A stretch of 64,000 bases of DNA from Beijerinckiaceae bacterium (GTDB lineage Bacteria > Pseudomonadota > Alphaproteobacteria > Rhizobiales > Beijerinckiaceae), in assembly GCA_947370975.1 (NCBI GenBank), contig CANBNG010000017.1, positions 1 through 64,000 of the forward strand, read 5' to 3'. The notes beneath the pieces were generated by a model. It searched no databases and was not told the origin of the DNA. It saw nothing but the letters and a program-made list of their open reading frames with translations. Position numbers and translations under genes: made by a program. Positions 52,833 to 60,794 of the stretch are shown piece by piece (the first letter of the stretch is position 1; every line of letters starts with the position of its first letter).

Positions 52833-53159
52833 TCACTTCTGGCGGGCGATGATCTTGTCCTTGATCTCGTCATAGACCGCCTGCGGGACGATCTTCTTCT
52901 GCACGAGATCATCCTTGCCCTTGTAGGGGCGGCCTTTGACGATGGCTTCCGAGCGCACCGCGCCAATGCCCTTGAGCGAGGCGAGCTCGGAGGCGCTCGC
53001 CGAATTGATGTCGATCAGCGCGCCGCGCGGTGCAGTCGGGGCAATCGTGCTGGCGGCTGGCGGGGGCGCAGGCCGGGGGGCAGGGGCCTGTGTCTGCGGG
53101 GCCTGGGCAAAGGCCAGTTGAGCTGCACACAGGCTCGCGAGAAGAATCAGCGCACGCAT
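52833..53159 (-). CDS. Helix-hairpin-helix (ComEA-like) secreted protein
   Basis: A 108-residue protein. A signal peptide (1-19, cleaving after AFA), a Pro/Ala/Gln-rich linker (about 20-45) and a C-terminal HhH module: LIDINSASASELASLKGIGAVRSEAIVKGRPYKGKDDL. The fold binds DNA backbone in ComEA during uptake of DNA by naturally competent bacteria. No other com genes are adjacent, so a role in uptake is only possible. It starts 20 bases after the small membrane protein gene on the same strand and likely shares its transcript. Confidence 0.88.
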   Translation of the reverse strand: MRALILLASLCAAQLAFAQAPQTQAPAPRPAPPPAASTIAPTAPRGALIDINSASASELASLKGIGAVRSEAIVKGRPYKGKDDLVQKKIVPQAVYDEIKDKIIARQK

Positions 53160-53179
53160 ATTGGCTCCTTTCGGGCGGA

Positions 53180-53440
53180 TCAGCCGCCGGGGGTCAGCCG
53201 CACGCTGCCTTCAGCGTGGCGGATATGGACGAGCTGCGGGGCCTGCACGAGGCTCTGGGAGGCCTCGTGACGGGCCGGACGGACAGGCGGTGGCCAGAAC
53301 AGGGCGAGGGCGAGCGCGACCGTGCAGAGCACGCCGGCCAGGCCCGCGGACATATTGAGCTGGCGACGCGCGGTTTCGGGCGTGATGACCCCCGTTTGCG
53401 CATCCTCGCTGTCGGCCTCGATGGGATCGTTCAACGACAT
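53180..53440 (-). CDS. Small single-pass membrane protein of unknown function
   Basis: An 86-residue protein with a short acidic N-terminus (MSLNDPIEADSEDAQTG), one hydrophobic helix (about 29-50: MSAGLAGVLCTVALALALFW) and a short C-terminal stretch after PPPVRPARHEA. No family is recognised. The ATG at 53440 follows GGAAGGAGC and fits the shortest start. It lies 20 bases upstream of the HhH protein gene, so the two probably form one unit. A membrane-anchored partner for the secreted HhH protein is a speculation only. Confidence 0.65.
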   Translation of the reverse strand: MSLNDPIEADSEDAQTGVITPETARRQLNMSAGLAGVLCTVALALALFWPPPVRPARHEASQSLVQAPQLVHIRHAEGSVRLTPGG

Positions 53441-53666
53441 GCTGGCTCCTTCCGGATCCTGCGGTCTGTGGGCGGACAACGGCCAAGCCCCCTGCGGGGT
53501 TGCAAGGGTTTGGCAAGAAGTGTGGCGGCGTGAGCGGGACATTGCGTCACATTGCGCAAAAAGCACCGGGGAAAGGTTGCTGAAAATGCCGCATCGCACT
53601 AGGTTCCGCCGTCGCCCCGATGGGGCTATTCCCTGCAAAGCAGACTTTCTTTCCCGGAGCACCGCC

Positions 53667-54869
53667 ATGGCCTTTATCGCCGATGCCCTTTCCCGCGTGA
53701 AACCTTCCGCAACCATTGCGGCGACGCAGAAAGCTCGCGATCTCAAGGCACAGGGCCGCGATATCATCAGCCTCTCGGTGGGCGAGCCGGATTTCGACAC
53801 GCCCGACAACATCAAGAAGGCCGCCATCGCGGCCATCGAGCGTGGCGAGACCAAATATACGCCCGTGCTTGGCATCACCCCGCTGCGCGAGGCCATCGTC
53901 CGCAAGTTCAAGCGCGAGAACGGTCTCGACTACAAGATGTCGCAGACGATCGTGGGCACCGGCGGCAAGCATGTGCTCTTCAACGCCTTCATGGCGACGA
54001 TGAACCTCGGCGATGAAGTCATCATTCCGGCGCCCTATTGGGTCTCCTATCCCGACATGGTGCTGCTGTGCGGCGGCAGCCCGGTCTTCGTGTCCTGCTC
54101 CATGAAGAACAATTTCAAGCTGGCCCCCGCCGATCTCGAAAAGGCGATCACGCCGCGCACGAAATGGCTGGTGCTGAATTCGCCGTCCAACCCCTCGGGC
54201 GCGGCCTATACGCGCGACGAGCTCAAGGCGGTCGGCGAAGTGCTCAAGCGCCATCCCCATGTCTGGGTGCTCACCGACGACATGTATGAGCACCTTTGCT
54301 ACGGCGACTTCGAATATACGACCATCGCGCAGGTCGTGCCGGAGCTGATGGACCGCACGCTGACCATGAACGGCGTTTCCAAGGCCTATGCCATGACCGG
54401 CTGGCGTGTCGGCTATGCGGCCGGCCCCGAGAGCCTCATCAAGGCGATGGACCTGCTGCAGGGCCAGCAGACGTCTGGCACGTGCTCGATCGCCCAATGG
54501 GCGGCCGTAGAGGCGCTCGACGGCTCGCAGGCGCATCTGCCGGTGTTCAAGCAGGCCTTCCAGGAACGCCGCGACCTCGTGGTCTCGATGCTCAACCAGG
54601 CGCGTTACATCACCTGCCCGACGCCCGAAGGCGCGTTCTATGTCTATCCCTCCTGCGAAGAGGCGCTCGGCAAGAAGACGAAGGAAGGCAAGGTCATTGC
54701 GACCGACGAGGATTTCATCAGCGAGCTGCTGATGTCTGAAGGCGTCGCCGTGGTGCACGGGACGGCCTTCGGCCAGGGCCCGAACTTCCGCATCTCCTAT
54801 GCCGCCTCGCTGACGACGCTGGAAGACGCCTGCACGCGTATTCAGCAGTTTACGGGCAGCCTGACCTGA
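53667..54869 (+). CDS. aatA: Aspartate aminotransferase (class I, PLP-dependent)
   Basis: A 400-residue fold-type I aminotransferase of the Ib subgroup of Rhizobiales. Key segments: SVGEPDFDTPDNIKKAAI (about residues 37-54), the PLP Lys in NGVSKAYAMTGWRVGYAAGP (SKAYA), VLNSPSNPSGAAYT, TDDMYEHL, and FRISYA with the substrate-carboxylate Arg. It makes oxaloacetate and glutamate from aspartate and 2-oxoglutarate, linking nitrogen assimilation and amino-acid synthesis. The ATG at 53667 follows GGAGC. The long upstream open frame is rejected because it lacks family similarity. REP-like and terminator hairpins follow it. Confidence 0.95.
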   Translation: MAFIADALSRVKPSATIAATQKARDLKAQGRDIISLSVGEPDFDTPDNIKKAAIAAIERGETKYTPVLGITPLREAIVRKFKRENGLDYKMSQTIVGTGGKHVLFNAFMATMNLGDEVIIPAPYWVSYPDMVLLCGGSPVFVSCSMKNNFKLAPADLEKAITPRTKWLVLNSPSNPSGAAYTRDELKAVGEVLKRHPHVWVLTDDMYEHLCYGDFEYTTIAQVVPELMDRTLTMNGVSKAYAMTGWRVGYAAGPESLIKAMDLLQGQQTSGTCSIAQWAAVEALDGSQAHLPVFKQAFQERRDLVVSMLNQARYITCPTPEGAFYVYPSCEEALGKKTKEGKVIATDEDFISELLMSEGVAVVHGTAFGQGPNFRISYAASLTTLEDACTRIQQFTGSLT

Positions 54870-54920
54870 ACCCTCGCCCTGCGGGAGAGGGTTGCTCCAA
54901 AGGAGCCGGGTGAGGGAATG
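54870..54920. repeat. REP-like palindromic element behind aatA
   Basis: The segment ACCCTCGCCCTGCGGGAGAGGGTTG is an imperfect palindrome, followed by CTCCAAAGGAGC, a second small hairpin, and GGGTGAGGG. This pattern is a common interspersed extragenic palindrome in Proteobacteria. It differs in sequence from the CTTGTGG units flanking thiC. It directly follows the aatA stop. Confidence 0.6.
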
Positions 54921-54939
54921 CGTTCTCACCAGATTGCAC

Positions 54940-54967
54940 AAAAGCCCCGCTTTTGCGGGGCTTTTTT
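54940..54967 (+). terminator. Intrinsic terminator of aatA
   Basis: A perfect 11-bp stem AAAAGCCCCGC with loop TTTT (54940-54950 with 54955-54965) followed by T residues. It is typical of a strong plus-strand terminator. Confidence 0.9.
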
Positions 54968-55025
54968 GTGCGCGGCGGGCAGGCTGCGTGGCCTTTCATC
55001 CGCTTCACGCCCCACGGTTCAACAA

Positions 55026-55055
55026 AAAAGGCCCCGTCTCGCGACGGGGCCTTTT
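55026..55055. terminator. Bidirectional terminator at the end of the bc1 operon
   Basis: A perfect 13-bp stem (55026-55038 with 55043-55055, loop TCGC) of AAAAGGCCCCGTC type gives T tracts on both strands. It lies 22 bases beyond the cytochrome c1 stop and ends the minus-strand pet operon. Confidence 0.9.
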
Positions 55056-55076
55056 CTGTTTCGGGAAGCGTCGCGC

Positions 55077-55907
55077 TTAGTGCGCGTCGGCCCAGACTTT
55101 CTTCTTCGTGTAATAGAGCAGGCCAGCCAGGACGAGCAGGAAGGCCATCACGCGGAAGCCGGTCTTCTTGCGTTCCTCGAGCTTGGGCTCGGCGGTCCAC
55201 ATCATGAAGGCGGAAACGTCGCGGGCATATTGCTGCAGCGTCTTGGGCGAGCCGTCGGTGTAATCGACAGCGCCGTCCGCGATGGGCTTGGCCATGCCGA
55301 TCTTGTGACCCGGGAAATAGTCGTTGTAGTTCGGGTCTTCATCCTTCGAATAGCCGTTCAGCAAGGCGTAGATGTAATCGACGCCATGCTCCTGATAACC
55401 GCCGCCGGGAATCGGCAGGCCGTCGAGCAGGAACAGCGGGAAGCCGCGCGAATAGCCGCGCGCCTTGGCCAGAACCGAGAAGTCTGGCGGCACAGCGCCG
55501 AGCGCGGCGCGGGCCGCGGACTCGTTGGCGAAGGGCGAGGGGAAGCGGTCCGACGCGCGGCCGGGACGCTCGAACATGTCCCCGGCATCGTTGGGGCCGT
55601 CCTTGACCTTGTATTCGGCAGCCAGCGCCTTGACCTGACCTTCGGAGAAGCCGGGGCCACCCTCCTCAGCCAGATTGCGGAAAGCAATGCGCTGGAGCGA
55701 ATGGCAGTTCGAGCAAACTTCCCGATAGACCTGGAAGCCGCGCTGGAGCTGGGGCTGATCGAAGGACCCGAAAGGTCCAGCGAAGGTCCATGCCTGACGC
55801 GCTGGCTTGGGAGCCGAATGGGCATCTTCTGCTGCCTGGGCCGAGCCTGCGGCGAGGAGCGCCGCAAGGCCGAGCGAGACGAGGCTGAGTTTTGTCGTGC
55901 GGATCAT
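55077..55907 (-). CDS. petC: Cytochrome c1 of the bc1 complex
   Basis: A 276-residue periplasmic-facing haem protein. A signal peptide (about 1-26, cut after AQA) precedes the haem-binding motif C65-S-N-C68-H69. A typical C-terminal anchor (KTGFRVMAFLLVLAGLLYYTKKKVW) fixes it to the membrane. The loop PNYNDYFPGHKIGMAKPI contains the likely axial Met. It passes electrons from the Rieske protein to cytochrome c. The ATG at 55907 gives the better GGGA spacing than ATG 55916. In Bradyrhizobium, cytochrome b and c1 are made as one fused chain (FbcH); here they are separate genes, 32 bases apart. Confidence 0.95.
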   Translation of the reverse strand: MIRTTKLSLVSLGLAALLAAGSAQAAEDAHSAPKPARQAWTFAGPFGSFDQPQLQRGFQVYREVCSNCHSLQRIAFRNLAEEGGPGFSEGQVKALAAEYKVKDGPNDAGDMFERPGRASDRFPSPFANESAARAALGAVPPDFSVLAKARGYSRGFPLFLLDGLPIPGGGYQEHGVDYIYALLNGYSKDEDPNYNDYFPGHKIGMAKPIADGAVDYTDGSPKTLQQYARDVSAFMMWTAEPKLEERKKTGFRVMAFLLVLAGLLYYTKKKVWADAH

Positions 55908-55939
55908 TTTCGTCATTTCCCGTCGAAGTTCAGCCTGAC

Positions 55940-57217
55940 TCACTTGGTTTGCGGAGCGGAGGCGGCGCCCGCCGCGACCGCACCAGCGGAACCACCACGC
56001 GGAAGCACCGAATCGGCAATGGAGGCCGGCAGGGGCTTGGGCGTCTCGAACAGGCCGAGAAGCGGCATGATGATCAGGAAGAAGGCGAAGTAATAGATCG
56101 TCAGGATGCGCGAGGCGATGACATAGCCACCCTCTGCCGGCATGGCGCCGAGATAGCCAAGGCCAATGCCGCAGGCCACGAACACCCAGAAGAACACCTG
56201 GTAGACCGGACGATAGTTCGCCGAGCGGACGCGCGAGGTATCGAGCCAGGGCAGGAATGCCAGGACTGCGATCGACGAGAACATCGCAATGACGCCACCG
56301 AGCTTGTCGGGGATGGCGCGCAGGATCGCGTAGAACGGCAGGAAGTACCATTCCGGAACGATATGCGAGGGCGTCACCAGCGGGTTGGCCGGGATGTAAT
56401 TGTCCGCGTGACCGAGATAGTTGGGCACGTAGAAGATGAACCAGGAGAAGAAGGCCAGGAACACGACCATGGCGAAACCATCCTTGATGGTCGCATAGGG
56501 CGTGAAGGGCACGGTGTCGCGCTTGACGTTCTTCACCTCGACGCCGGTCGGGTTGTTCTGACCCGCCACATGCAGCGCCCAGATGTGCAGGATCACGATG
56601 CCCGCAATCATGAAGGGCAGCAGATAATGCAGCGAGAAGAAGCGGTTGAGCGTGGGGTTATCGACCGAATAGCCACCCCAGAGCCAGGTCGTGATGGCAT
56701 TGCCGACGACCGGGATCGCGGAGAACAGGTTGGTGATGACCGTCGCGCCCCAGAAGCTCATCTGGCCCCACGGCAGCACATAGCCCATGAAGGCGGTCGC
56801 CATCATCAGCAGGAAGATGATCACGCCGAGGATCCACAGAACCTCGCGGGGCGCCTTGTAGGAGCCGTAATAGAGGCCGCGTAGCATGTGGATATAGACG
56901 GCGACGAAGAACATCGACGCGCCATTGGCATGCGTGTAGCGCAGGAACCAGCCCCAGTTCACGTCGCGCATGATGTGCTCGACGGAGGAGAAGGCGAAAT
57001 CGACATGCGGCGTATAATGCATGACCAGCACGATGCCGGTGATGATCTGGACGCCGAGCATCAGCGAAAGAATGCCGCCGAAAGCCCAGAAATAATTGAG
57101 ATTGCGCGGGGTCGGATAGGTCACGAAGGAGCTGTGCATCAGCCCCATGATCGGAAGCCGGCTCTCGAACCAGCGGCCAACGGCGCTCTTGGGGACGTAA
57201 GTTGAGGGTCCGCTCAT
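55940..57217 (-). CDS. petB: Cytochrome b of the bc1 complex
   Basis: A 425-residue integral membrane protein with about eight helices. The two haems are bound by His pairs in TM2 (near HANGASMFFVAVYIHMLRG) and TM4 (near FSLHYLLPFMIAGIVILHIW). The Qo-site motif PEWYFLPFYAILRAIPDK is intact. It takes electrons from ubiquinol and pumps protons at the Qo and Qi sites. The start MSGPSTY at 57217 is chosen over MNDMSGP at 57226, as relatives begin MSGPS. It lies 88 bases after the Rieske gene, with a terminator-like hairpin in between (57271-57294). Confidence 0.96.
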   Translation of the reverse strand: MSGPSTYVPKSAVGRWFESRLPIMGLMHSSFVTYPTPRNLNYFWAFGGILSLMLGVQIITGIVLVMHYTPHVDFAFSSVEHIMRDVNWGWFLRYTHANGASMFFVAVYIHMLRGLYYGSYKAPREVLWILGVIIFLLMMATAFMGYVLPWGQMSFWGATVITNLFSAIPVVGNAITTWLWGGYSVDNPTLNRFFSLHYLLPFMIAGIVILHIWALHVAGQNNPTGVEVKNVKRDTVPFTPYATIKDGFAMVVFLAFFSWFIFYVPNYLGHADNYIPANPLVTPSHIVPEWYFLPFYAILRAIPDKLGGVIAMFSSIAVLAFLPWLDTSRVRSANYRPVYQVFFWVFVACGIGLGYLGAMPAEGGYVIASRILTIYYFAFFLIIMPLLGLFETPKPLPASIADSVLPRGGSAGAVAAGAASAPQTK

Positions 57218-57264
57218 GTCATTCACTCTGTTCGAAGATCAAAGTCGCAAGTTCTAAATGCCGG

Positions 57265-57294
57265 TTGCAAAAACCCGGGCACGGGCCCGGGTTT
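57265..57294 (-). terminator. Terminator-like hairpin within the bc1 operon
   Basis: A perfect 10-bp stem AAACCCGGGC (57271-57280 with 57285-57294, loop of 4) followed on the minus strand by TTTTTGC. It lies between the Rieske and cytochrome b genes. It may act as a partial terminator or an mRNA-end protector that alters subunit ratios. Confidence 0.7.
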
Positions 57295-57305
57295 CACAGA
57301 ACAAT

Positions 57306-57824
57306 TCAGCCGATACGCACCTTGGTGTCGGTCACAAACTGATAGTCCGGCACGTCGAGATTGCGGGGCGCGGGGCCCTTGCGAATGCGGCCAGAGGTGT
57401 CGTAGTGCGACCCGTGGCAGGGGCAGAACCAGCCCTCGTAATCGCCCTGATGGCCGAGCGGCACGCAGCCCAGATGGGTGCAGACGCCGATCACGATCAG
57501 CCATTCCGGCTTCTTCACGCGGGCCGAATCTGCCTGCGGGTCGGGGAGCTGTGCGAGCGGGGTCGCAACGGCTTCCTTGATTTCAGTGGCCGTACGATGG
57601 CGCACGAACACCGGCTTGCCGCGCCATTTGACGGTCATGATGCCGCCCTCGGCCAGCGAGCTGATATCAACCTCGGTGGAGGCGAGCGCCAGCGTCGATG
57701 CATCCGGGTTCATCTGGCTGATGAGCGGCCAGGCGATTGCGCCTGCGCCCACCGCGGCCGCAGCACCGGTAGCAATATAAAGAAAATCCCTGCGGGTCGG
57801 CTCGACCGTCGTTGCTTCTGCCAC
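57306..57824 (-). CDS. petA: Rieske iron-sulfur subunit of the bc1 complex
   Basis: A 172-residue protein with a twin-Arg leader (TRRDFLY, residues 10-16) kept as a membrane anchor (GAAAAVGAGAIAWPLIS). The [2Fe-2S] cluster ligands are C115 and H117 in VCTHLGC, and C134 and H137 in CPCHGSHY; C120 and C136 form the usual disulfide. It passes electrons from ubiquinol to cytochrome c1. The start is taken as GTG 57824, preceded by GGGGG, over TTG 57836. It heads the minus-strand operon Rieske - cytochrome b - cytochrome c1, reading left. Confidence 0.95.
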   Translation of the reverse strand: MAEATTVEPTRRDFLYIATGAAAAVGAGAIAWPLISQMNPDASTLALASTEVDISSLAEGGIMTVKWRGKPVFVRHRTATEIKEAVATPLAQLPDPQADSARVKKPEWLIVIGVCTHLGCVPLGHQGDYEGWFCPCHGSHYDTSGRIRKGPAPRNLDVPDYQFVTDTKVRIG

Positions 57825-58229
57825 GATAACCCCCAAATCCTATTCATCTCGGCCCATCTCCGGGCCGCGCAGCGCCTGTGGCGCGCAATCCCGGTGAGGA
57901 CGTCTTGCCCGGTGAGGACGTCTTGGGCCGACCTTGCCGGTTGCCCATGCATTAAGGTCGGCGCCCAAGCGCCGCAATGCGACCCTTCGCCACCATGACC
58001 GCGCGAAGGCGGTCAGGAGCGGGGGGAGCCTGCTTCTGGGCGGGCGTTCTTTCGCACCCTTCTCAACGCTTGTCCATAGTCACGCAGTCGTGACATCGTC
58101 ATCATGCACAAGGTGCAAGTCGCAGCCGGACGGAAGCTGTAAAAACCGCTCCGGGCGTGGTGTCGGTCCACCGCTGCCGCGGCCCCTCTCAACGAGCTGG
58201 AATCGCCCGCAAAATCATGTTCCAAACCC
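57825..58229. other. 405-base non-coding region between divergent pet operon and trmL
   Basis: It should contain the promoters of the pet operon (left) and of trmL-hemF (right). Tandem copies of CCGGTGAGGACGTCTTG occur at 57891-57907 and 57909-57925. Otherwise no gene or further clear structure is seen. Confidence 0.5.
57891..57925. repeat. Tandem 17-bp direct repeat upstream of the pet operon
   Basis: CCGGTGAGGACGTCTTG is repeated exactly at 57891-57907 and 57909-57925, with one extra base between (18-bp period). It lies about 70 bases upstream of the Rieske start, and could bind a regulator of the bc1 operon or be a slippage duplication. The motif holds a GACGTC palindrome. Confidence 0.6.
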
Positions 58230-58718
58230 ATGTCTACTGACGCTCAACTCACCGCACAACGCCTGACGCTGGCGCTCTATCAGCCCGATATTCCGCAAAA
58301 TGCCGGAACGATGTTGCGCGCCTGCGCCTGCCTTGGCGTCAATGCCGCGATCATCGAGCCGGCGGGGTTCCCCGTGTCCGACCGGCATTTCCGCCGTTCG
58401 GGCATGGATTATCTCGATCAGGTCGACATTGCGCGGCATGTGTCATTTGCAGCTTTTGAGGATTGGCGGCACGCGGCGGGTCGCCGCCTGGTGCTGCTGA
58501 CGACCACGGCAGCCGAGCCCTACACGCAATTCGTCTTTCATCCGGGGGATGTTCTCATGGTAGGGCGTGAGTCGGCGGGCGCGCCGGCGCAGGTCCATGC
58601 GGCTGCGGATGCGCGAATCGTCATTCCAATTCGCGCCGACTTGCGCTCGCTCAATGTCGCCGTGGCGGCTGCCATGGCATTGGGAGAGGCGTTGCGTCAG
58701 ACCGGGGGATATCGATGA
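58230..58718 (+). CDS. trmL: tRNA (cytidine/uridine-34 2'-O)-methyltransferase
   Basis: A 162-residue SPOUT-class methylase. The family start LALYQPDIPQNAGTMLRACACLG (residues about 14-36) and the SAM-knot region DVLMVGRESAGAPAQVHAAADARIVIPI ... SLNVAVAAAMALGEALRQ are all present. TrmL methylates the wobble base of tRNA-Leu isoacceptors. It overlaps hemF by 4 bases (ATGA), so the two are translationally coupled; no functional link between them is known. Confidence 0.95.
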   Translation: MSTDAQLTAQRLTLALYQPDIPQNAGTMLRACACLGVNAAIIEPAGFPVSDRHFRRSGMDYLDQVDIARHVSFAAFEDWRHAAGRRLVLLTTTAAEPYTQFVFHPGDVLMVGRESAGAPAQVHAAADARIVIPIRADLRSLNVAVAAAMALGEALRQTGGYR

Positions 58719-59629
58719 ACATGACCTTGTTGGCAGCCCGGCAGGCCGAGGCGCGCAGCTGGTTCGAGACGTTGCAGACGCAGCTGATGGCCGCCTTCGA
58801 GGCGCTGGAGGATGAATGTCACGGCCCCTTCGTCAACGAGGCGCCGATCACGCCCGGCCGGTTTGAACGCAAGGCCTGGGTGCGCGCCAATCACGATGGC
58901 GCGCCCGGCGGCGGGGGCGCCATGGGCCTTCTGCGCGGCCGCGTGTTTGAAAAGGCGGGTATTCACACCTCGACCGTGTTTGGGACTTTTGCACCGGAAT
59001 TTGCCAAGCAGATTCCGGGCGCCGACGAAGACCCGCGGTTCTGGGCCTCGGGCATTTCCCTGATTGCCCACCCCTGGAACCCCAATGCGCCGACGGTGCA
59101 TATGAACACGCGCTTTGTCGTGACCTCGAAGGCGTGGTTTGGCGGCGGCGGCGACCTGACGCCGGTGCTGATGAAGCGACGCACGCAGGAAGATGCGGAT
59201 TCCCTTGCCTTTCACGCGGCATTTCAGGGTGCCTGCGAGCGCCATCCCGCGGTTGCCGATCACGCGAGATACAAGGCGTGGTGCGATGAATATTTCTGGC
59301 TCAAGCACCGCGACGAACCGCGCGGCATTGGCGGGATCTTCTACGATTATCTCAATTCAGCGGGCGATGGCGACAACAGCGCCTGGGATGCCGATTTTGC
59401 CTTCACGCGCGATGTCGGCACGACGTTTCTGTCGATCTATCCGGAGATCGCGCGGCGCAACATGGTGCTGCCCTGGAGTGAGGCGCAGCGCGACGAACAG
59501 CTCGTGCGGCGCGGCCGCTATGTCGAGTTCAACCTGCTCTATGATCGGGGCACTATCTTCGGCCTGAAGACGGGCGGGAATGTGGATTCCATTCTCTCCT
59601 CCATGCCGCCCCTGGTGAAATGGCCTTAA
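58715..59629 (+). CDS. hemF: Coproporphyrinogen III oxidase, oxygen-dependent
   Basis: A 304-residue HemF that decarboxylates coproporphyrinogen III to protoporphyrinogen IX with O2. Characteristic segments are HTSTVFGTFAPEFAKQIPGA, NPNAPTVHMNTRFVV (substrate-binding), WFGGGGDLTPVL and RRGRYVEFNLLYDRGTIFGLKTGGN. It is of normal length. Starts within the trmL stop. It gives haem for the bc1 and other cytochromes when oxygen is available. The stop overlaps that of the convergent GtrA gene by 4 bases. Confidence 0.97.
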   Translation: MNMTLLAARQAEARSWFETLQTQLMAAFEALEDECHGPFVNEAPITPGRFERKAWVRANHDGAPGGGGAMGLLRGRVFEKAGIHTSTVFGTFAPEFAKQIPGADEDPRFWASGISLIAHPWNPNAPTVHMNTRFVVTSKAWFGGGGDLTPVLMKRRTQEDADSLAFHAAFQGACERHPAVADHARYKAWCDEYFWLKHRDEPRGIGGIFYDYLNSAGDGDNSAWDADFAFTRDVGTTFLSIYPEIARRNMVLPWSEAQRDEQLVRRGRYVEFNLLYDRGTIFGLKTGGNVDSILSSMPPLVKWP

Positions 59630-60009
59630 GAGGGGATGCTGAAGGTCCATAATTTATTGGCCAGAAAGCTCCAGACCAGGATCAGGCCCGTCGTGAACAC
59701 TTGCGCGGGCAGGTAGGGCAGGCCGAGTTTGCTGACAAACAGGGTCATCAAAATCCACGTCAGCAGAAATCCGACGCCGGCCACGAGCGCGAAGCGCCAG
59801 ACCGCTTGCCCATGCGACCTCTCGCTCTCGAATGTATGGCGGCGATTGAGGATGTAGGACGTCACGCCGCCGCAGAGATAGCCAACGAGCGTGGCGGGCA
59901 CCGGCGACCATGACCACCCCTCGACGAGGCCAATCAGCGCGCCATAATGGGCCACAGTGGCAAAAAGGCCGACGATGGCGAAAGCTGACAGTTGGCGGGA
60001 GAGCGACAT
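59626..60009 (-). CDS. GtrA-family small membrane protein
   Basis: A 127-residue protein with four hydrophobic helices. It holds the family's GLFATVAHYGALIGLVE and SYILNRRHTFESERSHG motifs (GtrA/DPMS-like). Proteins of this family flip or support bactoprenol-linked glycosyl groups across the inner membrane. No gtrB-like glycosyltransferase is next to it. It is alone on the minus strand between hemF and the Tad-like genes; an AT-rich region upstream (60100-60190) lies between it and the TadE-like gene. Confidence 0.9.
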   Translation of the reverse strand: MSLSRQLSAFAIVGLFATVAHYGALIGLVEGWSWSPVPATLVGYLCGGVTSYILNRRHTFESERSHGQAVWRFALVAGVGFLLTWILMTLFVSKLGLPYLPAQVFTTGLILVWSFLANKLWTFSIPS

Positions 60010-60283
60010 GGGTCTCTCCTATCCCTCCCGCCCGGCCTTGTCACCCGCAAGCCTTGCTGCCTGCGCGTTTTGGGCGCGAATGCCCACGCGGTCCAGTTTG
60101 ATAGCAACTTATAATTGAAAATCGTTTTAATTTCATCGATTTAGTATTCTAATCCAATTTAATTAAGTATTATATCCTGAAGTTTGGTTACTAATGGAAC
60201 CAAATTTCGGCGTTGGGCGTTCCATTTCAAGTTGGGTCGCTTTAAAGACAATTCCTTGTGTTACTTTCATTGCCGGAGCGGGA
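60010..60283. other. AT-rich intergenic region upstream of the Tad-like genes
   Basis: The part from about 60100 to 60195 is strongly A+T-rich compared with the rest of the window and likely contains promoter elements for the TadE-like operon (right) and possibly GtrA (left). A possible longer TadE start at 60194 lies here, but it adds residues with no family support. Confidence 0.5.
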
Positions 60284-60793
60284 ATGCCGCTTTCATTTCA
60301 TCGCAACGCATCTGCGTTCTCTCGCGCCTGTGGTGGCGCGATTGCGGTGGAGTTTGCGCTTTTGGCGCTGCCGTTCCTCGCGTTGCTTGTGTTTATCGGG
60401 GATATCAGCACGAATTATTTTATCTTCGCGCAGATCGACAATGGCGCGCAAACGGCCGTCAACCGGCTTCGCGCGGGCGAAATTGCGGCCACGAGTTACA
60501 CGCCGACGACCTTCCGCGACCAGATCTTGTGCCCCCGCATGCCGGTGCTCGCCTGCGCGCGGCTCGTCGTCAATTTGTCGGTTCGGCCAGGCGGCGCCAC
60601 GCTTTCGCCCGGCAATGTCGCCGGCGCATCATGGTGTCCGGGCGGTCCCCAGGATGCGCTCATCCTGCAGGTCGCTTATCCAATTCCGTTCCTGACGCGC
60701 ATCTGGGCTGGCAGCGCGGCGGACTCGACGCCCTATTACGTGTCCTCCTACGGGCTGCGCAATTCACCCACGGCCAGCGCGGGGGGGTGCTGA
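60284..60793 (+). CDS. TadE-like pilus assembly protein
   Basis: A 169-residue protein. The N-terminus has a positively charged stretch followed by the TadE signature GGAIAVEFALLALPFLALLVFIGDI (residues about 17-41), where the Glu after the small residues suits prepilin-like processing. The start at 60284 follows GGAGCGGGA. The C-terminal half has three Cys and probable beta structure facing the periplasm. The gene is followed after one base by a second TadE-like gene and then by a TadG-like gene, a common trio with Flp pilus machinery, although no tadA, tadB or cpaA genes are in the window. Confidence 0.85.
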   Translation: MPLSFHRNASAFSRACGGAIAVEFALLALPFLALLVFIGDISTNYFIFAQIDNGAQTAVNRLRAGEIAATSYTPTTFRDQILCPRMPVLACARLVVNLSVRPGGATLSPGNVAGASWCPGGPQDALILQVAYPIPFLTRIWAGSAADSTPYYVSSYGLRNSPTASAGGC

Positions 60794-60794
60794 C

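Noticed and set aside
53547..54941. 464-codon minus-strand frame over aatA
   Set aside because: It is antisense to a clear aspartate aminotransferase and rich in the residues expected from reverse translation of its codons.
55908..56351. Upstream extension of the cytochrome c1 frame
   Set aside because: It overlaps the cytochrome b gene in another frame; the signal peptide starts at 55907.
60194..60283. Longer N-terminus of the first TadE-like gene
   Set aside because: It lacks family similarity, lies partly in AT-rich DNA, and ATG 60284 has a ribosome site close by.
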